In this document: positions 1 to 15,804 of the stretch, in pieces
Position numbering within the stretch: position 1 is the first letter of the stretch
How the letters are laid out: the number at the start of each line of letters is the position of its first letter
Origin: Parasponia andersonii
Lineage: Eukaryota; Streptophyta; Magnoliopsida; Rosales; Cannabaceae
Assembly (NCBI GenBank): GCA_002914805.1
Contig: JXTB01000046.1
Coordinates: 1,208,455-1,272,454 of the forward strand
DNA length: 64,000 nt
Direction: 5' to 3'
The notes under the pieces: generated by a model
What the model was told of the DNA's origin: nothing
Seen by the model: only the letters and a program-made list of their open reading frames with translations
The model's database searches: none
Translations under genes and position numbers: made by a program

Positions 1-2768
<2,768 letters not shown>

Positions 2769-2797
2769 AAGGTCATCTTTCTGCAGCTTCTGCCTAG

Positions 2798-3722
2798 TCG
2801 CTAGAGCAGTTAACATGAGCTCGAACAATTTTACATGGAGAATACTAAATTGAATACTCTCAATTCGACCATATTTTCTTATTTGCGGGAACATATGGTA
2901 GAGAACAGGGCCACATTGCATTTGACACCAAAAAGAAAAAAAAAACAAAAACAAAAAGATGTGTTGGGGGGATCATCTATCGGGAGCTTTTGCCTTCTTA
3001 GATAAAGGTAGAATAGAAGTGGCTGCAAAAGTCAAGAAAAGCTTCAAGATGGTTGGTGGAGATTGATTTATACAGAGTTAGTGATGCAATAACTCGACTT
3101 TTGGCTTGGGGGTCTTGCTGGGATAAGAAAACAAGATCTGGGGCAACACAAGAACCCCTGTCCGGATCCTAGTTTTTGAGAGCTAGAAAATATTCGTTAG
3201 TATTGTTGTTATGATAGTACTGTAATTGCAACAATTGAACCGTTAAATCTAACCTATGGCTTGCTAAATCTGAAGTTCCTCACTCCAAGGGTTAAGAGGT
3301 TCAAAGAGCTATATTTTTCTTGCATATAAGGACATATGATAGCCTACAAAACTTCCTACAAAACTTCGTTGGACTCATTAAGTTGTTTATCAAATAGTGA
3401 TAATTTCTCGATTTATTTTCTACGGTTATAATTTGGAGATAGATCTCCACAGAATTTGGTGGTGCTGTATGTTACAAATGAAATTCATGAGATAATTTAT
3501 ACTTAAAATTACAAATGGTCTTTATGAAAAAATGAGTGTACAAGGAGAATTAGAGCAAGAAGACCGAACAACGATAGATTACAAGTGTTCTTTCTTTCTG
3601 CCTCACCTCTTAGTCTCAGTGTCCTCAACATCGCTTGGAAACCATAGTTCTGATTTACTTTTAAACATCTTCTGTTGCGCTCTATGGATATATCATTTTA
3701 TCATTATATAGTTATAATTTTT
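2798..3722. other. Intergenic spacer between the convergent CDPK-like and RBOH genes
   Basis: This spacer holds the 3' flank of the CDPK-like gene and, on the opposite strand, the 3' flank of the RBOH gene. No exon-like frame with family similarity was found in it beyond the few frameshifted CDPK residues just before its start. The word CATTGCATTTGA occurs near 2912 and a close variant at 2740, hinting at local duplication of the last CDPK exon. Nothing else is recognisable. Confidence 0.5.
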
Positions 3723-5995
3723 CTAGTAGTTCTCATTGTGGAAGTCAAATTTGGTGGTTAGTTTCCGGGAGAAGTCTTGAGATAGCCACTTTAGCTCACT
3801 ATTTAATGCAGGCGGACCACAATAAAACACACCTGCAGCGGAAAAAGAAAAAACAAAATAAAACTAATAAAACTACCACAATTATTCATAACAAACGCAG
3901 GAAGTGTGCAATGTTGACCTTCTACCTTAATCTGTGTGAGCTCTTATATGCATGTAGTATTCTATGCCAACTAATGTGACTAATCGGTTGTTATGTCCCT
4001 ATCTGTTACAGTAGTGAAATATGTCTACTGAAAAAGAAAAATTCATTTTTATACATGAGACTGATTAAAAACCCTTTTCATGGTCAACATGAATTGTAGA
4101 TCACTCATGCAAGAGATTACATTGTAACATCAAATCTTTAATGCTCTTACACAGACGTAAGACATAATATGACTCTTTAAAGAAGTATATAATTCAGTAA
4201 CCAGGGATGCTAACCTTTTTCCCATGCATATATATAAACTGTTACATAAAAAGTAGTATAATAGCTGATATATATGGAATAGCATACTAAGCAAGTCAAT
4301 TAGCTTGGGAATCAAATACTTACCAATTCGTTGACCGACATGCTTTCTTCCTAAGTGCTCGAAGACACGACGCCAACTTGGTTTTGCAAAATGGGTCTTG
4401 ACCCTTGTCCCTGACACAATATCAACCCCATTCTTAGCATAATAAAGAGACTGAAGCATAGTTATCCAGGCAGAGCGAGCATCTCCTTCTTCATAGACAC
4501 TAGTACAATAGTTGTGAAGCTCAATAACCCCATAATTGTCCTTCTCGGCCACCTCATTCATCAAATCCATGAACCACTCAAACGAGCCTTGCTCCCGAGT
4601 GACCCAGTAGAAATAGGCTTTTTTCGTGGCGTTGTGCTTTCTCTTGTTGCTCTTAACTCCACTCTTTATCATCCCATCTTCGATCTCTTTGTATTGTTGT
4701 ACATCATTAAGAACACCTTTGAGAATGCTGATCATAGGCGTGGCGCCAATTCCGAGGCCTATGAGGAGGATAACTTCGTATTGTTTGTAGTCTTGTGCTG
4801 GTGCACCATACGGACCGTCAATTAGGAGCCTTGGCATGCTGTTAGTTTGGAAGATGTAATCAATTGGGGAGCACAAAAGTGAAAGTTCAGAGTGATCGAA
4901 CTCTATTAAAAGATTGATAAATTTTGACAATTCGAACGTGAAATTAAGTAGGCTTACATAATAAAATGTGTGACTTAAATTAACATTGGATATCATGTGA
5001 TTAGTTGAGAATTAGTGACTATAGAAGCATACTTGGGTTTATCCTTGAGTTGCTCAATGTCAGCTATAAGAAAGCAGTTTTCATTAATAGATGGAACCCG
5101 GCACACCTATAATAATAAGAAGCCAAAATAAAAAAAAAATAATGATTATATTTTATCTATATCAATATTGCTAGAAAACTAACTGATAAATTGATTAGTC
5201 ATACGCAGAAAGAGTGTATTATACCTGAGAGAAAACGGATTTAAGCTGTCTTGTCCAATCACCCAATGTGCGAATATGGACGCTTAAGTAATCGTTTCCA
5301 GGAGTAGAAGTAATTGAAAAAGGATGCCTAAGATATGTTCAGTAGTACTCATTGATATCAACTACACAATGATAGTCACATATATAAGAACATAAGCATC
5401 AAGAAAATAGTTTTTGATTCACCATTCAAATGGAGAAATAGCCGAACAATTTAGGTATATATATTGCCCACTACTGTATTTAAATCCATGTGGTCTAGAC
5501 ATGTGTATTTCTAGCACATTTCCAGAATACACTGCAACCTGAAAATTTTAAAAATGGGAATTAATTTATTATTCATTACTACAAACTAATGAAATGGTAC
5601 TCAATACAAGAATGGAGAAAAAAGTTACCTTTAAGATCTCAACTCTCTGGTACTCAGATCTAAATAAACGAAGCAAGCGTTCACATGCATAAAAAAGGAT
5701 TGGAACAACTAGATACATCCATGTCTACGATAATGATAGAAAATAAAAAGCAAAATCAGATTTAAGATTCTAAACATCATATGGGAATTATGCAGTAGAG
5801 CACAAAAATAAGATGTACCAGTAGAAGTCTGTCCTTTTAAATTATTGGATCAAGTCTAATAACAAAGAAAGTGTTTCAAAATAAAGTACTAAAATAAAAA
5901 TGGACTCGCAATCCGTTGGATGATTCCTACACAATTATTAGATTGAGCTCCATTGATAGATATACCACAACATTGTCCAACATGATGATGATGAT

Positions 5996-6033
<38 letters not shown>

Positions 6034-8916
6034 TGATGATGATGATAATGATGATGATAGTGGTGTTAATGCCCGAAATATGCAGAGTAATTAACTTACG
6101 GTTTTTTTATACCACTTCTTGGAGAGATAGAGATAATATCCATGAATGACAAAGAGAACGTAAACAATGACAAACAAGTGGTGGGAGTACCAAAAGGCGT
6201 TAAATCCTATAAATCTTTTGAGAATTCTAGGAGAGTTTAGCCTATTTCTTCTGAATGAAGGTTGTGCTAAGATGAAAGCTATTGCCATTAGCATCACCAT
6301 GACTATCCCGGTCCATCCCTCTATGCCTTTCATGAACCACCAGTAGTTTTTTGGTTGTTTTTGTCCAAAAAATGGTTCTAGTGGCCCGTAATTCTCGTCA
6401 GTAGTATTTATTAACCTTGGAAAATCACATGTTAAATGAGCTCCAGCATGTACACCAACTCCTATTATAATTCCCGCAGCAATTACCTGGGAAAAGAAAA
6501 AATTACCAAAAATGTATTTTTTTTTTTCGTTTAATGTAAGGACATGGAGGCTAGAATTCAATCACACACTATCCTAATAAATTATGCAATTTATTTTGGC
6601 TTATAACTATATCAAAGCTATAGTGAATGTTAGAATGCCTAACATTACTACACAACATTATTTTGTCATAACAGTTGAATATAAATGCCAATACATTACG
6701 CAATATTGTGATTAGCTAGTATGGTTCTTAGGAAAGTAAAACCTTGTCACGTGCCATTATCTATCAAAAAATTTCATATCATAGTCACTTATCACGTAGT
6801 ATAGTACCTAATTAGCTATTTAATCAATATTTTCAGTTATAGTCTTACCTTATGAAAATTAATATTGTCATCATACGGAACCAACACTCCCAACTGGGTG
6901 TTGCTCCTTAGCCAAGTAATGGTATTTCTACACACGGGTAGAAGAATTAGGGCCATGTTGAACTTGAGGGTCTCGGCTGCACCTTTAGCTGTAGCAACAC
7001 AGTAGCCCGTGACTTTGAACACAGCTCGGTCTTTGTACTGAATAAATTTCCACGTAAAAAGACATACACAGATTGCGAGCCATATGCCAATCACCCAAAT
7101 TCGTTTCCAGTTGTCCACTACGAAAAATGTGAGCCACCTATAGCATCGTTTTATGGGGTTGTACTCTATTGTAGGTTTAAGCTTCTGGCTCAACAATTGG
7201 CTAAGAAGTCGGCTCTCCGCATCTGTTTCGAGATAATTTGATTGGGCTGAGCCTTGAAGTAGCTCTTCTAATTGGTATAACTGCAAGTAATTCGTTTCTT
7301 AAACACTATTAAAAATGGTTGATTTTGTCAGAAACAAAATAATAAAAAGCTAAAATATATTTTTGTTAAATGTGTTATATATAATACGTCGATATCAAAA
7401 ACACTTATCTATATGTATTGATACACTTAGTATGGAGTTCATATACAAAATGCAGAAGAATCGGTATAGTATATATGAGATAGATATATTAACACATAAA
7501 TTGTTGTACTGAGAAACGGCTATTTAGGAACCAAAAAAATAAAAGAGGAGCACTCATTAAATAGGTGAAAAAAGACCCACTTCTTTAAAGGAGGTGAAAA
7601 AAGGCCAATAAGCTAACTGGTGTTATCTCAGTAAGTGATTTGAAATTTGGGTATTAGGTCGAAGTTTGACTTAATTACAGTGTATTTGAGTTGTTTTTTT
7701 TTTTTTTTGTAATAAGTGAGAGTCATTATAGTTAAGCCACATTTAAATTTTTTATTTTTTAAAAAAAAAATTAATGTATTTTAAGAAAATTGCTATTCAT
7801 AAATATACCAATAAAGGGGAAGGGGGCTTTCAATAGCAATTCTAAAATCTAATATTTGTCATAAAATAACTAGCTATTAGAAATATTAAGTATATAACAA
7901 ATTTGTAACTAAATATACACGCTATGGTTTTAATCCTCAACCAAGTAATCAAAAATATCAAGTAGACAAAATCTCAACCAATTAGCAAAAAAATATCCAA
8001 CAAATCACTTCATAAAACTAAAGAAGTCAGTAAATAAACACCAACCAATCAAGAAAAATTTAAGGGCAAATTTCGAACTTAATAAAAAAAATTAAGGATA
8101 ATGCGGGGAGTACAACTATTATAGCAAACTTTTTTAGCAACAAATATTATATGTGATACTGATAACATTCAATTGATGCATTAAAATTCATTAAAAATAG
8201 ATTAAACATATTTATCAATTAAATAATAACAATTTATATGCAACATATATTGATAATAGGTACAATAACTTAGACCCTAAACATTATCCAAAAATTAAAA
8301 AGATAATGTTAAGGTAAAAATTTACAGCGTCGTAAAATACTATTAAGCCTAATTTTTCTCGAAAAGGACTGAGCAAAATATACATACATGTACATAATAG
8401 AAACGCAGGGAAGAAAATGTAGACCTCAATGTATCCAAGGTTTTCTGGGTCCAGCTCTTCCATGATAAGTGCTGCATACTCTTCAGCATAAATTTGTATT
8501 TTGGACAACTTATTTGCAGTAGCACTTAACAGTATGATCTGCATTTTAAGATCAACAAGTATAAATGCTATATCTTTGTATCCCTTAATTATAAAAGAAA
8601 AAAAATCTTTGTATCTCAATTACTGAAAAAAATATCATTTATCACAAGTTGTTAATATTTGTTATTATTATTAAAAATAATGAAAAATACTCGCCTCTTT
8701 CACCTCCTCCTCAGTGATTTGTCCGTCTCCATCTTTGTCAACCCTGCATTCATTATGCTTTTAGCTACTAAAATAAATTCAAACGGTTTTTCCCCTCCAA
8801 AAAAAAAAAGAAAGAGAAAAGCATTCAAACGTTTTTTTTTTGTCCCACTAGCCTTACATACCAAATTCGTATAAATTTTAATATCCATTTATTCCAAATC
8901 AACTTTTTTATTATTA

Positions 8917-8951
<35 letters not shown>

Positions 8952-9187
8952 TTATTTTATTTTAGGATATTGCATGACAATATTATATTAATTTCAAGAT
9001 GGTTTTGGCCAGTTGGCTCTATTATTATCACCATAATTTGTCGGCCACATTAGAAGACTCATTTTTTTCTTTTTCCTTTTCCCCTAAAAAACAAAAAAAC
9101 AAAAACATTCAAACTTTTGTTGGGTCCCACTAGCCTTACATGCCAAACTCGCATAAATTTTAATATCCGTTTATTCCAAATCAACTC

Positions 9188-9232
<45 letters not shown>

Positions 9233-10208
9233 TCTATTCCATGACAATATAATATTTCAAGATGGTTTTTGCCAGTTGGCTGTATCATCATCATAATATG
9301 TTCTCCGCCAATTCAGTACTAAGACTTCTATTTTTGTTTTTTTCTTTTCCCCTAGAACACAGTATCTTTCAATAATTCACAAGTAATAATACGGTGTCAT
9401 CATGAAAATTTAGCACACAACAATATTATATTATATAGTCCCATCTATGATCTGGCTATATGGCTAGAACAGAAAAAAAAATTGAATTAAAATTGGTGCA
9501 TATTATAGTAAAAAGTCAATTAAAAAAAAGATAAGAACAGTAAAAATGAAGCAGTCTCTTACATGTCAAAGAAAGTTTCCAGCCTAACATCGAAGCTCTC
9601 ATCCGTAATTTGTTCCCAAAATTCGCGTAGTTCATCTTTGAGCAGTGAAGCCGACGTTATACCTCTCGGACGAGCCAATGCATCGAACAACTGGTTTGCG
9701 AACTCCCTCGACTCCCTCATCCCTGTCCAATTAATTCTTATTTTTTTATTATTTATTTTCACAAAATTAAAATAAAATAACAAATAAATATATCAATAAT
9801 TACATGATACGGGTACGGACCTATGCATTGGCCGAAATGCGATTTGGAGAGGATTCCAAAGCGATCCGCCAACTCATCGAAACGCTTCTCGACCGGAGCC
9901 CAGCTGCCTCCGTCGAATCTGTTCATTCTCATGAACTCGAGTCCCTTGGGGAAGCGGTCAGAGCCGTCGGCGGGCATGTTCCGACGGGTCCGAGTGGCGG
10001 CGTGATCATAAGCCTTCTCCGAGTTGTTCTGGATGACCTGATGATGATGATCATCAATATCATCAGCAACCGAGTACTCGTCTCGAACGGGATCGTTGTG
10101 CGTGTTCTCCAATTCTCGTCGCGGCCCGATGTTCTGGACCAGTAAGGAGTCGTCTACTAGGCCATCGATCGTGATCTCCACGTACTCTTCTTCGTCCTTA
10201 GCTTGCAT
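3723..10208 (-). CDS. RBOH: Respiratory burst oxidase homolog (plant NADPH oxidase), complete, 12 exons
   Basis: Family role: a plasma-membrane flavocytochrome that passes electrons from cytosolic NADPH through FAD and two hemes to apoplastic oxygen, making superoxide. Exons in coding order: 10208-9821, 9722-9563, 8743-8695, 8538-8425, 7280-6849, 6486-6100, 5724-5629, 5538-5423, 5327-5225, 5106-5033, 4838-4324, 3832-3723. They total 2,544 nt, 847 residues and one frame. Start: the ATG at 10208 ([15 protein letters not shown]); the same frame upstream meets a TAG with no earlier ATG. Residues about 185-196 form a perfect EF-hand loop ([12 protein letters not shown]); a second, weaker loop [12 protein letters not shown] is near 229. 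Membrane helices lie in exons 5-7, with heme-region His in VHAGAH (about 394-398) and FWYSHH (479-484). FAD motif HPFSIT, NADPH motifs [10 protein letters not shown] (about 648-657) and GLGIGATP (667-674). The C-terminus FDFHNENY is typical. The short N-terminus and linker resemble RBOHB-type members, but the subclade is not certain. Confidence 0.95.
5999..6056. repeat. (TAA)n/(TGA)n microsatellite in RBOH intron 6
   Basis: A trinucleotide array of TAA, then TGA units, lies in the intron between RBOH exons 6 and 7. The ATG-rich plus-strand frame through it is a low-complexity shadow. Confidence 0.9.
8784..9345. repeat. Tandem duplication of about 282 bp in RBOH intron 2
   Basis: Two head-to-tail units share, in order: a CCCCT plus A-rich tract; GCATTCAAAC or ACATTCAAAC; GTCCCACTAGCCTTACAT (8842 and 9124); a TTTATTCCAAATCAAC block; a long (ATT)n array; and a TTCAAGATGGTTTT block. 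The spacing between equivalent words is 282 bp. The T-rich start of a third unit is visible near 9330. The repeat lies wholly within the intron between exons 2 and 3. Confidence 0.85.
8917..8951. repeat. (ATT)n array, first tandem unit
   Basis: An ATT trinucleotide run inside the first copy of the intronic tandem duplication. A matching array in the second copy lies at about 9189-9229. Confidence 0.85.
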
Positions 10209-11215
10209 CTCATGAATGGTCCGTCCAATATCCCACCAGTACTCCCGCCGCTGCTGCTATTCCTCTCTCCGACCTCGAATTTTTAAGTGTGTTGATGCTA
10301 ATTAATCCTCGTGTGAAGATAAAAGGATATAGTTTTGATTAAATATGGTATTGATATAGAAAAATAATAAATCAGTCAATATTTTAGTTTAGTTTTCTGA
10401 CAAGTTGACCCATTTCAACATGTGATAGTTAATCATTAATAATTAATTCTCCTTTTGCCAACTTCCATAAATGAGTATATGATGATTGGTAATAAAAAAA
10501 TAAAAAAAAAAAACAATTGAGGATGGGATTCAAATATCAACGACTCAAATTAATCAACTCTTTTTGTATTTTTTTTTCTTTTATAGCTTTTAAATCTGTA
10601 ACGTTTCGTTTCAGGACCAACTAGGTTCCTGTTCATATTTTCTGTGACCGTCTCCGCTTAATTAGGTGGTCACAGATCTATACATATTTTGAGGGGCACT
10701 ATTTATAGAATAAATAACTCTTGATCAAATTAAGGAAAATTATATTGAAGAAAAATTTCTAAGTTTCCATAGGCGGAAAAGAGGTGTTGTCACTGCCTCT
10801 CGAAAAAACAAAGACGAAACATGAAGAGTCGTCCATGAGCGGTTTTGAGGAAAAGTCAGAATTCAATAGCGTCGTTAGCATTGCCATAAACTTTATAGTC
10901 GAAATCGGCTGAGGAAACAACAAAATTTGATTACGATCTTGGAAGATTGCCTTCAACAAATTGGAGTGAGGAAGGAATATATTTACTCCAAGTTTTGGGG
11001 TTAATTTGTTTGATTTTTCTTTGGATATTACCAGTTCAATGCTTCATGGGAAGAAGTTTTGTTTTATAATTTATTATTTATTCGTGTGAAATACCTCAAA
11101 AATAGAACACAGAGTCCTTTAACGTGGGAACATACGGAAGAGTCCATAAGGACTAATGGATGCAATTGGTTTGGGAGGTTTAGTACTTATATGCCAAAAT
11201 TTAAAAATTATGGAC
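10209..11215. other. RBOH upstream region and spacer before the LINE
   Basis: The first 100 bases upstream of the RBOH start are GC-richer (a CCGCCGCTGCTGC-like run) and are likely 5' untranslated leader. Beyond about 10300 the sequence becomes AT-rich. A small minus-strand frame at 10759-10959 has no family I recognise and is not called. The region ends at the poly(T) that marks the LINE tail. Confidence 0.5.
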
Positions 11216-11499
11216 TTTTTTTTTTTGATAAATATTACCAAGAGTAAAACTCTCAGTTATTTATTAATTAAACTAAATTAAAAGAAATTATTGAGGAAGA
11301 AAAGGTATCGACCTCAAAGAAAAGAGAAAATAAACAACTTACAAACAACTCAACAAAATCAAATCCTAGGAGAAATCAAATAATTCTGTCAAAATAATAC
11401 TATTGATTCTACCTCCCAATAATACTTCGTTAAAATTTTTTTGTGTAAAACTCAATGAGAAAAAACACAAAAAGGAAAAAAGAGTACGTTGTTTTACAT

Positions 11500-11745
11500 A
11501 AGGGACAACTAACAAACATGGAAATTACAAAGACCCAAACTATCCTTATTAAGAGCTTCATGAACAAAAAGAGGAGCAAAATGCCACCAAGTTCGTGATT
11601 GAACACTCGCAGTCCTAAAAGCCATTAGATCAGGCACCATATTCCTTTCTCGAAAGATATGCGATACATGAAGAGACAATTGAGAAATCAAGTTGAGACA
11701 ATGAAGCCAAGTAGGTTTCTAATGCCAAAGAACGCACGAAGAACG
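11500..11745 (-). pseudogene. LINE ORF2 RNase H domain, C-terminal part
   Basis: The minus frame contains VSHIFRERNMVPDLMA, which matches the plant LINE RNase H motif with a late His and Asp (family form: HxxREGN.xAD.LA). It is followed by RTWWHFAPLFVHEALNKDS near the ORF2 end. The N-terminal half of this domain lies on the far side of the solo Copia LTR at 13400-13640, so the insertion cut the domain in two. Confidence 0.8.
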
Positions 11746-13394
11746 TGTTGGAATAATGTCCTATAAAGCAGTTTATTATTTAGACGTTATGAACAATAAT
11801 TATTGGATTATTTAGTATCTATTTGTTGTTAATAAATTCCATGTTATGAATTTCTATTTTATTTATGTCCCATTGATATACATGTGATGTATATGTTTAT
11901 CTTATGCAACATCTAAAAGATTCCAAGACATGAAAATGAGTAATAAAGAATTATTCATATGATGAGTTTATATGTGGGAGAGATTATATTCTTTATTTTA
12001 TTATGTCTAAATTAAATTGTTCGCATTCTGCATATTGAAGATAGGATATTTTACTATGCTATAGAATGTAGTGTTGTCTATTTAATTAATGAAGTCTCTA
12101 ATTATCGAAATGAGTCTTCAGATAGAAACACTAGTGTGTTATAAGAAAGTTATAACAGCATCGAACAAGACCTAGTAAATTAGAATTTGAGGTTAAGTAC
12201 CGTAATTCAATTTCTAATTTTACTAATCCAGCACTATTATAAAAGACCTTAATCCTAGTGATTAACGAACTTACTTTCATGTATTTTATTTTTTTTAAGT
12301 TACTAAAGGACAAGTTTCGATTTATAGTTCGAACTCCGGCATCTTAGAAGATAAGGTATATGAAATGTATAGAACGTTTTTCATGATGGACACCATGCAT
12401 ATGATATCACTTTGAGTTTTTTCAAGTACTTGGATAATATAAACCAGGGCCCCGGTATTCACTATGTAAATTTGTAGTATAAACAGATACAAATACCATA
12501 GTCAACTATTATCCATTAGTTCAAAAATGGCAACTCAAAGGTAAATATGTACTAGAAGGGTAATACAGTAATTTCACCCTACTAGTACCGCATTGCATTG
12601 GGGGTTTGTCTACAGGTATAGTATATGCTAAATGAATCAAGCTAATTAATTATTAATAAGCTTCACAGAAAATAAATGACATTTAGTTCAAGAGTTCAAT
12701 ATTGGGCCTATAGTGTCGTGCCCCAATATTAATGGACAAGGTCTAATCATAATTAAGAGTTAATTATGATAGTAGGTATATGTTTTATTGGAGCTTGGGC
12801 TTTATGAATCTATCTGGTCCACTGTCTAGCTCAAATTAAAGCCCAATAGTTATTTAATGATCAGTTGAGCCTAACAAGCCCAATAAGCCCATTAGGGTTT
12901 CCTAATCTCTCTGTAGTTAAGAGAAAAGTTCTCTAGCAACTAGATATAAGTGTTACATGTGAAACACCTCCTTGAAGAGAGAGTGTCACACGAAAAATAG
13001 AGAGAGAGAGAGAGAGCAGAGAAAATCAGCCACCACTAGAGATTCACTGTCCTTGATGTTTCGGTCATCTCGGAGAAATCGATTCGAGGAGATTGTCTTC
13101 TTGTTTATTTGCGGATCTCTTTGTTGGGAATCAAGAAGGTGACCACCTACTGGATCAATCAAACAGCTTTCGAAAATAGACAGGAAGACAAGAAGGTTGT
13201 GGTGCGAATCTGGATATTGTTATTGTCTAAATCAAGAGTTAATTTATGTTAGATTACGATCCGAAATGTTTTGTAAAAAGAAATATTTTAAACGACCAAT
13301 TCCGCTGCGTTTCTTGATTTTATAAAACTATGGTGTTCTTGAAAATGATTTTATAAAAATATTTTCCAGAAATTTATTCCAACTAACACCAACA
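11746..13394. mobile_element. Solo Copia LTR (same family as Copia B), with GAACG target duplication
   Basis: It starts TGTTGGAATAA and ends with the inverted form CCAACA. It is flanked on both sides by GAACG (11741-11745 and 13395-13399). The 1,649-bp body matches, block for block, the LTRs of the Copia B insertion at 52983 and 60833. A (GA)n tract and leader-like sequence near 13000 fit an R/U5 region. No internal domain remains, so the element was reduced by LTR-LTR recombination. It sits inside the LINE RNase H region. Confidence 0.93.
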
Positions 13395-13399
13395 GAACG

Positions 13400-13640
13400 A
13401 GACTTGAAATCGAAACCAGATAAACTAAATCACTCTCAAGCCAAATTCCCATGCATAGAAAATTGCATAAATGGCCACCACGAGCTCTACTTCAAAAGCA
13501 TAAGCTATACCCAACAGAATGACAAAACCACCTTTAGAAAAACTTCTAGAAGTACGGAAAATACCTGCACAGCCAACTAGACCTAGAGAACTAAAAGCGG
13601 GGCCATCTGTATTAACTTTCAACCAACCTGCTGGAGGAAG
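13400..13640 (-). pseudogene. LINE ORF2 RNase H domain, N-terminal part
   Basis: The minus frame reads VNTDGPAFSSLGLVGCAGIF, matching the plant RNase H start (VNTDGA...GCAGIFR) with the first catalytic Asp. A Glu follows within FEVELVVAIYA. The frame then runs into the solo Copia LTR. It is part of the ORF2 C-terminus. Confidence 0.8.
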
Positions 13641-13889
13641 ACGCTATGAAACTTCAATAATCTTGGGAGCCTTAAGAGGTTTTAAGTCAATATGAAGATA
13701 TTTCAAAATGAGCAGCTCATCCAAGGAATATTTCATAACACTAGACCCAAAGCCATTTGATTCTCGGATTACACGCCAAATAAGTGAGATGGCGGAGGAG
13801 ATGGAGACAAAATTGTTATCAAAAGGTAATTTGCTTCGTGATGTCCAAATGACCTAAGTAGTAGTAACAATTGTTGTTCGCCAGAGTAG

Positions 13890-14110
13890 CATTAACTGAG
13901 TGCTAAAGTTAGCCTAAAGAGCATCTTGCCAAAGATCAATAATAGAACCATCAAGCTAAATACGTCTTCGAAATGCTGCGGAGATAGCACCCCAAAGATG
14001 TCTAGCATACTCACAAGAGATAAAGAGATGCTTAGCACTCTCTCCATGCCGGAACCAAAAACAACAACAAGAAGGTAGAATAAACCTACGACGAACAAGA
14101 TTCTACTCTG
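13890..14110 (-). pseudogene. LINE ORF2 zinc-binding (zf-RVT-like) segment
   Basis: In the correct minus frame the text contains CCCFWFRHGESAKHLFISC followed by ARHLWGAI, the Cys/His pattern (C..C....E...HLF..C..A...W) seen between RT and RNase H in plant LINEs. The longer open frame at the same place is a shadow in another register. Confidence 0.7.
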
Positions 14111-14599
14111 TTGGAAGTTTATCTTGAATCAGCCGCCAAAAAATAAGGGAGCATGATGGAAGAATAAAGCTAGTCCAGAATTTATTACCCCATCTCTCAT
14201 TCACTAAAAAACCAGCCAAGATTTATAAGCATCCACACAAGTAACCTCACTAGAGGAAGAGTGCCGTCAAATAAGAGAATCTGCAGAGTTATAAATAACT
14301 ATTTTTCAAATCTCAATGATCAACATTGGAAATTCAGAAGTGAAAGAAACTGGAAGCGACCACTCATAGCCAAAAACAAGACTTCCAATAGTTGCATCAA
14401 ACCTAGGCTCCATAGCATTATTGTAATCAATCAAGTCAACTAAAGGAGAGCTCAGCCAATTGTCTGACTAAAAATGAACCGAAGAATTTTTACCAATAGA
14501 CCAAATCGACTCATTAAGTAAAGGCTGAATGTGACCCCTCAAACCACACCAAATCGATGACTTCCAAAACCGCTTATGAGTAAATCCAGTGGAGAAAAA

Positions 14600-15804
14600 T
14601 CTCCCCCTCAAGAACTAAAAAACAAAAGAATCACACTTCAGCAAACTCTAGGAAAGTTTATTTAGAAGAGCAGTATTAAGTTTTCTAGGAACTTGAAGAT
14701 GAAGACCACCATCTTTTTTAGCTTTACAACACATCTTCCAAGAAAGAATAATAGGTTTAGTAACCTTAGCTGAGCCAGACCATAAGAAATTTCTAATGGA
14801 TGAAACCAACTCTTTAATAGATTAGAATTCCAGCGATAAACTTGAAATGAAGAAGACAACTGACCCATAATAACCGAATTGATTAAACTAACTCTACCAG
14901 CCATTGGAAGATTCAAACCTTTCTAGTGTTCAAAATATTCATGAATTTTATCCAGCAAAGGCAGTAAGTGAGAACGCTTAGGTGAGCCAATAAAAAGAGG
15001 AACATCAAGGTAGGTGAAAGAGAATCTTCCCTTTCTCATTCCAAAAAGATTTAACAATTCTGAAACAAAAGTAGAGAAAATGGCTCAGAAAAAATAAATA
15101 AGGGACTTATTATAATTTATCTATTGGCCAAACAAGACTTCATAATCATGTAATGCTCGTAGTATAGCTCGAATATTTGAAGTTGAGACTCTGGCAAATA
15201 AAAGGACATCATCTGCAAAGAGAAAATGGGAAGGAGCTTTTTCCTTTCTAGTAGAAGTCATAGGAACTAACGCAACTTTTTGAATCAAAAGACCAAAGTA
15301 ATGACTTAAATAATCTTCGGTGAGAACAAATAGCAAAGGAGAGAGAGGATCACCTTGACGAATACTTCTTGAGTAACCAAAATAACTATGAGGAATGCCA
15401 TTGATTAAAATTAAAAGACGGGCCGAGTGGAAAATATTGTCCACCTAATTAACGAAAATTTTGTCAAAACCAAAAGATAGAAGTACTGCCTTAATAAAAT
15501 CCCAACAAAGAGTATCAAAAGCTTTTTTGATGTCCAGTTTCATAGCTAAGTCACCTTCGAAGATATTCTTGTCCAAACAATTATAGCATTCTGATGTACC
15601 AAAAATACAGTCCCTGATACATCTACCAAGTACAAAAACAAATTGATCTGGTAAGATAATAAGAGAGTAAATATGACCAAGACGATCAGTAATAATCTTT
15701 GTAATAAGCTTGTAAAGGAAATTCCCTAAAACAATAGGACAGTATTGGTTAATAGAGAGAGCATGATCCACTTTGGGAATTAAAATCACAAAATTGGAGT
15801 TCAA
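14600..15804 (-). pseudogene. LINE reverse transcriptase domain
   Basis: Two adjacent minus frames (15804-15445 and 15444-15121) are separated only by a stop. They read through NFVILIPKVDHA, PDQFVFVLGRCIRD, MKLDIKKAFDTLCWDF, IRQGDPLSPLLFVL and HFLFADDVLLFARVS, the RT palm motifs with the catalytic FADD (about 15200-15225). A later frame (14916-14662) has MNLPMAGRVSLINSVI, the conserved LSxAGRxxLI region. RT function: copies element RNA into DNA at the nicked target. The stop codons show it is inactive. Confidence 0.92.

Noticed and set aside
4514-4825. Plus-strand open frame of 103 codons
   Set aside because: It lies exactly opposite RBOH exon 11, whose protein sequence is conserved; the plus frame is a shadow.
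5916-6149. Frame rich in Met and Ile
   Set aside because: It is the translation of the TAA/TGA microsatellite in RBOH intron 6.
9804-10145. Plus-strand frames opposite RBOH exon 1
   Set aside because: The minus strand carries the conserved RBOH N-terminus with correct splicing; the plus frames have no family match.
10759-10959. 66-codon minus frame upstream of RBOH
   Set aside because: No recognised family and no supporting splice structure; it could be a relic of a retroelement but cannot be supported.
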